From Azolla caroliniana (lineage: Eukaryota; Polypodiophyta), in assembly GCA_043228905.1 (NCBI GenBank), contig JBHGNT010000015.1:11594001-11658000 (forward strand): a stretch of DNA of 64,000 bases, in the 5' to 3' direction. The notes under the pieces are model-generated. The model had not been told where the DNA came from and did not search any database. It saw only the letters and a list, made by a program, of their open reading frames with translations. Within the stretch, counting starts at the first letter, position 1. Each line of letters starts with the position of its first letter. Below, piece by piece: positions 53,318 through 62,599 of the stretch. Position numbers and translations under genes: made by a program.

Positions 53318-56300
53318 GACTGTTGCGAGTGAGGGTTGCAATAGTCCCATTATTAAAAGACCCTCATATAGGGCATTACAACATATGAATAAGTCATTTC
53401 ATGTTTCTGAAAGTGGTGCTATATGTGTGACTAGGATGTATGAATGCAAGAGGAACTTGAAAAAGAATGCTAATTTGTTTCAGCAGGCATTGAAGGATAA
53501 TGGAGTACTTGAAATGGAAGAGCAGATTGAAAGTGTTATGGAGGAAATTTCTTTTGCAAATACTTTAGAAGAGTTAGAAATGTATTTGAAAGAAGATGAT
53601 GAGAATGTTAGAAAGATACATTTAAACTCAATTGATATGTATTATGAGATTGATAGGTATAATTGTAAATATGAAGAAGTAGAAAGTTTATGTAATACAA
53701 AATACAAAACAATAGATAAAAAGGTGAAACCTGCTGCAGTACCATTACCTATTGGTAGTGAAGAGAAGATGGAGGCAGTAGCAACCGAGCCTATGCTTCG
53801 ACCAATAGAGAAGATCGGACATCACTTCACTTCGGAGACAATAAAGAACTTGAGAATCGGAAGGGGTGAATTTCTTCTGCAATCAGAGATCGCGACTTTC
53901 AAAGAAATGATCTTTAGGCATGGGAAAGCGTTCGCATTCAAAGCTGAGGAGATTGGTTGTGTAAATCCAAAGGTGGTGACGCCAATGGTAATATTTACTA
54001 TCCCTCATATTCCTTGGAATTTTAAACCTATTGCAGTACCAAGAGCTTGATTACCTCAATTGTTGGAGTTGCTGAAGGATAAAGTCAAGATGAAGATTTT
54101 AGAGCCTTCAAATGCACCATACTCCAATAGATGGTTCACAGTTCCAAAGAAAGATGGTTCTCTAAGATTCATTCAAGATCTACAACCAATCAACAAAGTC
54201 ACAATCCGAAATGCGGGAATCAGACCGATCGTTGATGAATTTGCGGAAGCGTTTGCTGGAAGAGCGATTTACTCTATGGGAGACCTATATTCAGGATACG
54301 ACCAATTTCCACTAGCAATTGATAGTCGCAACATCACAACAATGAAAACACCAATTGGGTTGGTTCGAATGTGCACTCTACCTCAAGGTGCGACGAATTC
54401 GGTTGCTCATATGATGAATGCAATGAACAAAGCTCTACATGAATACATCCCAAAGGTAACTATGCCATTTTTAGATGATATTCCTATTAAGGGATGCTTA
54501 GAAAGAGAGAAAGATGAGACTATGGTTGGAAATGGTTGCAGAAAGTTTGTGATGGATCACATTAATGACTGTGAAAGTATTTTAAATAAGCTTGAGCAGG
54601 TACATTTGACACTATCAGGAACAAAGTCTTGCTTTGGGCAAAACGAAGTTCTAATAGTTGGTCATATGTGTGGGTGGTATGGGAGGAAGCCTTCACCGAT
54701 CAAAATTAACGCAATACAAAATATGAAGGAAGTTTGCGACTCGGTAACAGAGGTGAGAAGATTTTTGGGTGCATGTGTGTTTTATCATATTTGGTTACCA
54801 CACTTTGCACATGTCTCAGATCCTCTCTACCAACTTTTAAGAAAAGGAAAGAAGTTTATTTGGACTGATGAACATACACAAGTTGTTCAACAGCTGAAAG
54901 AAGCATTACTGAAAGCACCAGTTCTTCGTCAACCAGACTACAAAGGTGAAAGACCAATTATAGTAACAGTTGATACTAGCCCAATCGGGATCGGTTGGGT
55001 TATCAACCAAGAAGATGAAGACCAACATCGATATGCTATCAGATTTGGAGCAAAGATATTAAATGAAAGACAAAGAAACTATGCACAAGTTAAACGAGAA
55101 TTGTGGGGTTTGCTTACTGCATTAAAAACAGATAGAGATTACTTGATTGGAGCAGATGTCGTGGTTGAAACAGATTGTTTGCCACTCATTGGAATGATAG
55201 CAAGTTGCACGATACCAGATATTGCAATGCTTCGGTGGATTGCATACATCAGAACCATGAACCTAGAATTGTGGCATATAAAGGGAAAAGACAACCCAGT
55301 TGCAGATATGCTGTCAAGGGCAAGGTTCATAAATGAAAAGGTGATGCAAACTGAAGATAAGAACTGGGCAACTACAAGCCATCAATTTGCTCATCAAGAA
55401 TCTATTACGCCTCATGATGAGTTTAATGTAAGTATAATGTTCAAAGATGTGGAGTATGAAGGTCAATGGTTAGAAATAGGAAATTTTCTAAAGACTCAAG
55501 AAGCCAACCCATCATGGTCGAAGAAACAATTAAATGAATTTCGAAGACGGATTCAAGTTTTTTTTACATGAAGGGCATTTATGGAGGCGTCCAAAAAGGC
55601 CAACTGAAAATCCTCTTTGAGTCATTTGTAAGGATGACATTAAGAGAAAATTAATTAATGAATTCCATGATAGTTTGTGGGCAGGACATAGAGGCATATG
55701 GGCGACATTTATGAAGTTGAAAGAAAAGTATTGGTGGCCACATATGTATAAAGATGTAACGAAATTTGTGGAAACCTGTGAGGTTTGCCAAAGGTATTCA
55801 ACTATCCGGTATCGAGATGAGCTAAAACCAACATATTCATCATCAATGCATTATAAATGGATGGTCGATCTAGTGACAATGCCACTTGGGGAAGATCAAA
55901 TGCGATATTTAGTACTAGCAAGAGAAGACCTTACAAACCAAGTAGAAGGAAGACCACTACGACAAAAAACAACTAGAGCTGTATGTAAATTTTTGTTAGA
56001 AGATGTAATATGTCGTTACGGGTGTGTTGGTAAAATAATTGCAGATAGAGGAGAACTCGACTCTGATGAAGCTAGAGAATTCTTCAGCCGAATAGGGGTC
56101 AAATTATCACTTACAACTACGTATAATCCAGAAGCCAATGGAAAGATTGAAAGAGGACATAGCCCAATAGTTAAGGCGATCGTGAAAAGCTGTAAAGGTA
56201 AAATAAGAGATTGGCCACGCATGCTACCTTATGCACTATGGGCGGATCGAACAACTCATAGTTCAGTAACAGGATACATGCCAATGGAAAGATTGAAAGA

Positions 56301-56957
56301 GGACATAGCCCAATAGTTAAGGCGATCCAGAAGCCAATGGAAAGATTGAAAGAGGACATAGCCCAATAGTTAAGGCGATCGTGAAAAGCTGTAAAGGTAA
56401 AATAAGAGATTGGCCACGCATGCTACCTTATGCACTATGGGCGGATCAAACAACTCATAGTTCAGTAACAGGATACATGCCAGCTGAATTGATACTTGGC
56501 CAAAAGCCCATCATGCCGATAGAAGAATCAATTATGTCATGGATATCTATTCCATGGAGAGAAGAGGTGAGCAGAGAAGAATTACTTGCTTTGCAAATTC
56601 AACAATTAGAGTGTCGACCTGAAGATATAGAAATCACAGCCCAACGATTGAAGGAGGCTCGACTAAAGAATAAAATCCGTTTTGATAAAACTCATAGAAT
56701 TCGACCTAAGAAAATAGAATAAGGAGATTGGGTATGATAGCAGTTTAGATAATCAACATAGCACCGTCCGCAAGTTTGCTGAAAGATGGTTTGGGCCTTA
56801 TATAGTAAGAAAAGTATATGATAACTTTACTTATAAGCTTAGTGAATTGGATGGGACACTAATCCTAAACGTGGTAGCTGGAAAGAGGATAAAAATATTT
56901 AAGAAAAGGTTTGAGCTTGAACCTCCTCCAATAGATCAACATGAAGATGAAAGATAG
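53238..56957 (+). pseudogene. H Pol, broken
   Basis: Open from 53238 in the +1 frame relative to H gag (G pol is -1 to its gag). RT is interrupted by TGA at 54048 just before LPQLLELLKDKVKM, then intact through FLDDIPIKG (54470). RNase H is intact (DTSPIGIGWVINQ, DNPVADMLSR). One base is missing in a T run near 55560, followed by TGA near 55617. Integrase has the finger GHRGIW and CEVCQ, core VDLVTMP, ADRGELD and NPEANGKIERGH. A 146-bp tandem duplication plus a 53-bp partial unit (56135-56479) then disrupts it. A short deletion near 56735 follows in the GPY/F part (WFGPYIVRK). Not functional. Confidence 0.92.
56135..56479 (+). repeat. Tandem duplication inside H integrase
   Basis: Units 56135-56280 (146 bp), 56281-56333 (53 bp, partial) and 56334-56479 (146 bp), each starting CCAATGGAAAGATTGAAAGA. 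The two long units are almost identical, with one visible difference (GATCGAACA versus GATCAAACA). It repeats the coding block around the catalytic Glu. Confidence 0.92.
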
Positions 56958-56997
56958 TGACACATGCCGGAGGATGTGCAAGTCTAGAGGGGGTGGA

Positions 56998-58130
56998 TGT
57001 CGTGAAGTACGAAAGCTTTACATTAAAAGTCTACAATAAGATAAATACGTAATGAAAATAACATTTGATAATGTTTTATATATAAAGATAATATTAACAA
57101 CACATATGATAATATTATATATATATAAAGAAAAATAATATATATATAGATAGATATATTATATTACACGAACAAGAGAGGACTTGAACCAATAACCCCA
57201 CCCTATGACTCTCAAATCTTACCATTTACTCTATACTAGTAACATACATAAAATAAAGCATACTTTATATATACTTTATATTACATAAAGGATTTGCTTC
57301 ATGATATAAAAATAAAGTTGTAGGTTGTATTCAATAGTATTTTGAGACTCGAACCCACAACATCATACACCAAAGTCAACACACCTACCATTAGGCTAGG
57401 CCCTTTCTCTCTAAGATTATATTTTCATGTTTTTTGTTATTGCATATATTGTTTCATACATAAAAGCTCAAATGAGCGAGATGTTTATCATGCATCACAT
57501 GTAATGCATGAACGCCAAATGGCGATCATGCATCACATGCATTTCATGCACTACATGCATGACTTGTACCCTCCAATGCATCATATGCATGGGGGCACCT
57601 ATTTAAATGGTGAAAGAGAAGATCAAAGGGAGATATGTATGAGATATCAATCAAATATATATTACATAAGAGATATCATAAAATAGAGAAAGAAAGGAAG
57701 AAGCCAAGAAAAAGGTGGAGCTCTAGCTTGGCGGTCGTGGTGGTCAACTCTCAACAAGAGGGAGGCGGTTCGAGCCTTATCTTCATCAAAATATTGAAGT
57801 GAAGATTGTAGTGGTCTATGATCAAGAAAGAGAAGAGCGATTACCTTGCAAGACAAAGTTCGGAGGATCAACAACGTGTACAATCATTTTGTAACTCTTT
57901 CATGAAAATGATTATAAATTTCATACACTTTCTCATATATTATTTTATATCTTATCTTGTCTTATCTTATATTCCTTAAAAATCCTATTTTGTCATATCT
58001 TATTGATCTCTATTCACTCCATCTCTACTCTTTCGTCTCTTCCGTCCATAATCCCAATGATTCCTTCCTCACTTTCACGTTATCCTTTGTGTGCGCAACG
58101 CTACGCTTCTAGGTGAGCCACGTCACGACA
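56998..58130 (+). repeat. H 3' LTR (1133 bp)
   Basis: Collinear with the 5' LTR; longer mainly because of an extra stretch with ATGCATCACATGTAATGCAT around 57500-57535. Several point differences place it at roughly a few per cent divergence from the 5' copy. Ends GTCACGACA. Confidence 0.92.
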
Positions 58131-58599
58131 ATGGGCCACCGACGGCTCGACCGTGTATTAGGGGAAACGTTATTTAAACGAGGTCCAGTACCTCAGAGGG
58201 GGAGCAGAAAATATAGGTGGAAGCACTAGCTTAGTCCATCGTAACTAGATAATCCTGTAAGGTCACCGGCCGTAGGCCGTGTTCTGTAATCCTTTTGGTG
58301 TTGTAGTAATATATCTGATTTGTGCCCATTTTGCTCCATGTTTCTGTGCTTTGGCTCATACTTATGATTTCAGCGCCGCCCACGCCTATCAAGATCTCAC
58401 TAGTGTTTCACAACGCCTCTGTTATGAGCCTCTGTTATGAGCCAACGCCTCTGCTTTGGCTCATACTTATGATTTCAGCGCCGCCCACGCCTATCAAGAT
58501 CTCACTAGTGTTTTATCTCTGATCATTTTCTCCCTCACAACGCCTCTGTTATGAGCCTTCACGTACCACGCCCTTGGTTACCGATAGCCGCGGGTCTAT
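58131..58599 (+). other. F 3' region resumed, with 105-bp direct repeat
   Basis: Follows H. CAGAGGGGGAGCAGAAA at 58193 could be a polypurine tract. A 61-bp segment at 58349-58409 recurs at 58454-58514 (period 105 bp), with short CGCCTCTGTTATGAG copies around it. No gene. It is probably LTR or untranslated sequence of F, but no second LTR copy exists to prove it. Confidence 0.45.
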
Positions 58600-59216
58600 C
58601 GAAGGTGTTCACCCAAAGGAACAGGTAACACTGTGTCATTTGCTCTGTCGACATAGCTCCAGTAACCGTGCCCGAGCAGGTACTGGTGCATCTTGTAGGA
58701 CCAAGATGCGTAGTTGTTTCTGTCAAGCTTCTCCGTCGGAAGCGAGCTAGCCATGACTCTATCCATCGGTTTTACCTGTTCTTCTTGGTTGGTTTTTCTT
58801 TTCAAGCTATGTCGGCTACAGAGGTTCTCAACCCTCGTGCTCTAATACCATGTAAAAGATTATATGCGGAAGCAATAGAAAACCGAACACCGAAAATACG
58901 CAAGTTTAATGGAGAGCTTAAATGTACATAGTACGTGGGAGAGATAGAGAGACAAAGAACACACAAAGAACTTAATTCAAAATAATACTCGATCTGTACA
59001 TACACCATGCTCAGTGAGCACCTTTTATACAAGCCCCGGCAATAGGGCTGACACAAGTACTGACAGTACTTGACTGCTCATAAGCGAGCCTCGACACTTA
59101 CTCCCAAAATTATTGCTTACGAGGAATATCTCTTTAACGGCCTTCCAGTTTATGCACCGATACGGCCATTTTATGCGTCCCGATTTATGCACAAATGCTG
59201 AGCTTGTCTCTCAACA
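58600..59216 (-). mobile_element. Copia fragment K: 5' LTR, primer site and Gag start
   Basis: Minus strand. The LTR is 58851-59216 (366 bp; plus-strand ends TGTAAAAGATTATATGC and TTGTCTCTCAACA), primer site TGGTATTAGAGCACGAGG at 58833-58850. Gag begins MASSLPTEKLDRNNYAS and WSYKMHQYLLGHGYWSY, similar to family A. The Gag ends at about 58600 against F sequence. The right end adjoins B4 RNase H, so K lies between F and B4. The LTR is the same family as those of J and L. Confidence 0.85.
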
Positions 59217-60293
59217 GTACCTAACAGGCACCTTGAACGTGTGTCTCCGTTTCGGTTCAGGTAACCCTACACTGGAAGGTTATACTGACTCGGACATGTC
59301 GGTTGATGTGGATACCAGTTGATCCACATCCGGTTACGTAATGACTTATGCAGGGGGAGCTATTTCGTGGTAGTCAAGGCTGCAGAAGGCCGTGGCGCTG
59401 CCAACAACGGAAGCCGAATATATGGCCGCCGCAGAAGCCGGCAAGGAAATCATATGGATGAAGGAGTTTATCGATGAGCTGGGAATTCGCCAGGAGGAAT
59501 TCCAACTCCATTGCGATAACTAGAGTGCCATGCAACTTGCGAAAAATGCCACCTATCAGTCGAGGGCCAAACACATACAGAGAAGATATCATTGGCTTCG
59601 AGAATGAGTAGAAGAAAAGGAGTTGGCTCTAATGAAGATCCACACGACAGAAAATGGATCGGATATGCTGACGAAGGTGCTGTAAGCAGAAAAGCTAAAC
59701 GCATGCCGATAGAGAGTCGGTTTGGTGAAATACCCCAAGCCAGAGTGAAGGGGGAGTTAGTTGGGAAACATGTCCCTCCAGATGGGAAGAGAAGAGTTGA
59801 GTTGATGAGGGACTCAGCTGAGGCCGAAACCGAAGTCGTGAGGACATCCAACTTGGAAGACTATAATTGTAAATAGTCTAAAATGTCCTTGTAGGCTATA
59901 CTTGTAAATAGCCAGAAAGTTGCTTTTGTTTATAAGAAACTAGGGAAAACTTTAGTATGTAATTAGTAGATCATTATTGTAAAGTGAGAATGCGGTAGTT
60001 GCCTCTGTAACTGTGAGTGACAAAGAGAGTGAGAGTGTAACTCTGCAGCTGTTTGTCAGACGGAGGAGAACTCGAGGTAGTTACCTCCGAGTTCCTTATT
60101 TGTACTTCCTCTCTACTATAGTGATATGTTCTTCTCGGGGTTTGTGGACCCCCGTGGTTTTTCCCATTTCGGGTTTTCCACGTAAAATATCAGTGTTTCT
60201 GTGTTTGCTCGTTTTTTTTGTCTGTATACTAGTTCTTGGTTTCTGTACACGAATACAAACATGGAACCGGTTGTGGTCAGTTGATTGGTAACA
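59217..60293 (+). mobile_element. Copia B4: RNase H and 3' LTR, 3' half of B3
   Basis: The plus-strand RNase H starts in YLTGTLNVCLRFGSGNPTLE and runs GYTDSDMSVDVDTS, stop, STSGYVMTYAGGAISW, stop, AVALPTTEAEYMAAAEAGKE, YQSRAKHIQRRYHWLRE, ENGSDMLTKVL. A polypurine tract GTGAAGGGGGAGT precedes a 536-bp LTR (59758-60293) that matches the B3 LTR along its length. AGTAC follows at 60294-60298, pairing with 33634-33638. Stops at 59321, 59372 and 59521 sit at Arg/Gln/Trp-type positions. Confidence 0.87.
59758..60293 (+). repeat. B4 3' LTR
   Basis: TAGTTGGGAAACATGTCCCT to GATTGGTAACA, collinear with 33639-34189. It is a better match to that LTR than to those of B1 or B2. Confidence 0.88.
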
Positions 60294-60582
60294 AGTACAT
60301 AGGCATATTTTTGGGAGTTAGTGTCTGTCACTCGGTATGAGCATTAAAGTGCTTATGAGTACTTGTGTCAGTCCTTTAAGGACTTGTATAAAAAGTGTTA
60401 TGATGCACATTTTTATGTTAGAGTTTTTATATAGAGCTTTTTCAAATAGAGATTCATTTCTTGCTCTCTCTCTGTCTCTCTCTCACCCACTCTGTGTATC
60501 TGCATTGTTTCTCTATGTTCTTTGTTTCTATCCGGCTGAGTCGGTTTTGATCTATTATAGCTTCCACATACTTTCTTTTACA
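60294..60582 (+). repeat. J 3' LTR, right part
   Basis: Starts with AGTAC, then continues TTTTGGGAGTTAGTGTC as in the K LTR (reverse complement), TATAAAAAG at 60387-60395, a CT-rich leader, and ends CTTTCTTTTACA. Joined to 33522-33638 it makes an LTR of about 400 bp, matching K (366 bp) and L (387 bp). Confidence 0.82.
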
Positions 60583-61070
60583 AAATATCTCCTCTGAAAA
60601 AGAGGAATATTGGACCGTCTTTGTAACGGACCTCTCCTCCTTGGGTTATAAAAGGAGGGGAGACTCTCTTGTAAAGGAGTGCCCCATTTTTTAGTTTGGT
60701 TCCAATTGGTTTTGTTCCTCGTTTTATCTGTTCAGGATTGGGGTTCCGTTTTGGTGTTTAGGGTTTAGTTCTACTTGAGCTTGTATGCCATAAGGATTCT
60801 GGTTTCTACTGTGTCATCTGCGCAAGGTCACCACTCTCGACGGCGAGCACCGGCGCACCAGAGCATTGTGAGCTCCCCGACTAGAGACTTGCTTGCAGAT
60901 ACTCGTTGTATCTAGTCCATTCGGTCCTGCTCAAAGCCGGAGATGTAATCAGTTGACCTTGTATATACTCCTAGTTGTGCATTAAGTGTTTCTATGTGTC
61001 AGACGTTTCTTGTAAAAGTATTTGTGCGCGAAAGAGTGTGTGATAGACACCGACCGAGTACACAGTCGGT
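60583..61070. other. Promoter-like stretch, no gene
   Basis: GGGTTATAAAAGGAGGGGAG at 60643-60662 is a strong TATA box followed by a T-rich leader. It looks like part of an LTR but I find no partner copy or clear ends. No coding frame of note. Confidence 0.45.
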
Positions 61071-61457
61071 TGTTCAGAAATCGACAATTAGGTAAACATA
61101 GAGAATAGATATACAGTGGGAAAGAGACAAAGAGAGCAGAAAACAACACTTCAATTTTAAATAATGAACACTCTTTACATACACCGTGCTTAGTGAGCAC
61201 TTTTTATACAAGCCCTTACGAGCTGGCCGACAGAAGTACCATTAGTACTTGAATGCTCATAAACGAGCCTGACACTAGTTCTCCCTATAATATTCCTATT
61301 TACTAAAATAGGAATATAGGCCCATAACGGCCTACTTGAATCCCTCCGACTTGGCTCACCCGAATCTTAGCTCTTGGCCCTCACCTTCTTTAGCCGATTC
61401 GGGCTTAGTCAATCAATCTCCAACTGATTCGGCCTATGTTGAGACGGTCTCTCAACA
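61071..61457 (-). repeat. L 3' LTR (387 bp)
   Basis: Plus strand TGTTCAGAAATCGACAATTA to GACGGTCTCTCAACA. The segment TGTACATACACCATGC-like/GAGCACTTTTTATACAAGCC is shared with the K LTR. Confidence 0.82.
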
Positions 61458-62595
61458 CTCTCCCTCAAGCTCAACATGAGGTCCCACTGTGTCAGCTCTG
61501 GCTAGTTCGTCACTCCAGCCTCCTTCTCGAGCATCACGCTCCTCGTCTAGTCTAGTCCTACGTCCCACGACTTTGGTCTGGCGTTCATCGACTCGTCTGG
61601 TTCTGCGCACCTCGACCATTACGGTCAACTTGTCTAGTTCCAAGGCCCTTGTCAGCTCCCTCGTTGTCGCAATATTGGCGCCCCTCGACCTGTCGGCTCC
61701 TTTGTCTCGGTGTCATCTTCGGCTGCCTTCTCATCCGCTTGACATTTGTGCGATTCGGCTCGTCCGAAATACCTTCCACAATCAAACTGGTCTGTTCCGA
61801 TTAGTCTAGCTCTTGTCTGAATCAGTGGTCTCCGATTCGTCTTCCTTCAGGCCCTTGACCACATTTGCCCATGTCTTGGTCCTGGCCTTCACTTGGTCAG
61901 CTCTATCCTTTTCGCCTCTGCCGACTTTCTCGGCTCTAGCTTCTGCTCTCTCTTTCGGCCGCTCCCCCTTCATGTGGTTAGCCTTTGCTTGGCCAATCTT
62001 CTTCCACGTGTCCATGCGTCCTCGGCTTTTCCAGTCGCGCCGAAATCGAATTCTTCATCGAATTCTGCATTCTGGACTTTGTGTCTCTCCTTTTTGGCTT
62101 CACTCCTCCCCTTCAAGGTCGGCATATCGAGGTGTTGTATATCGAGCATGCCCAAGAATTGCCAGAACTTCTCTAGGCTGAGAGGTTTGGTGAAGATGTC
62201 GGCCACCTGCCAATCAGTCGGAACATACACAAGTTTGACTTCACCAGAGAAGACTGCACCTCGATGTGCTTGGTTCACAAGTTGGAGGCTGCTGAGGTTT
62301 TCATAGTATATCATTGTCGGTTCAGACACCTCCACCTATAGATTCTTCAATAGCCTTTTGAGCCAAATGGCTTCGCAGGTGGCAACAACTGCCCCTCGAT
62401 ACTCAACCTCAGTGCTCGACAGTGCCACTGTCGGTGGCTTTTTGCTGCTCCAGAGGATTGCAACGCCTCACAATGAAAACATGAATCCAAATATTGACAT
62501 GCATGTGATGTTCAGTGGGATGACCAAGCCCTTTGCAACCATTTTCATTGGGGCCTTCAAAGTGATGTTTAAAATCTACTACTAAACTTCCCAGA
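61071..62595 (-). mobile_element. Copia fragment L: RNase H end and 3' LTR
   Basis: Minus strand. RNase H pieces read from 62595 leftwards in shifting frames: CNPLEQQKATDSGTVEH (frame-shifted relic of the WSSKKQ region), then at 62335 MEVSEPTMIYYENLSSLQLV, FSGEVKLVYVPTDWQVADIF, SLEKFWQFLGMLDIQHLDMP. A long spacer (61458-61969) with no gene and the tract GAGCTTGAGGGAGAG lead to the LTR at 61071-61457 (387 bp). Upstream of the RNase H the element is lost at the border with gypsy M. Confidence 0.85.
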
Positions 62596-62599
62596 GCCG

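Larger units (their letters stand above)
49981..58130 (+). mobile_element. Gypsy element H, complete but damaged, AT-rich sister of G
   Basis: 8150-bp element of the G family: LTRs 49981-51075 (1095 bp) and 56998-58130 (1133 bp), identical primer-site motif, same gag-protease then pol order. The proteins align with those of G over nearly their full length, yet the DNA is AT-rich where G is GC-rich. gag is intact. pol has at least two stops, a frameshift and a duplication in integrase. Flanks ACGG (49977-49980) and ATGG (58131-58134) look like a 4-bp duplication with one C to T change. Confidence 0.94.
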
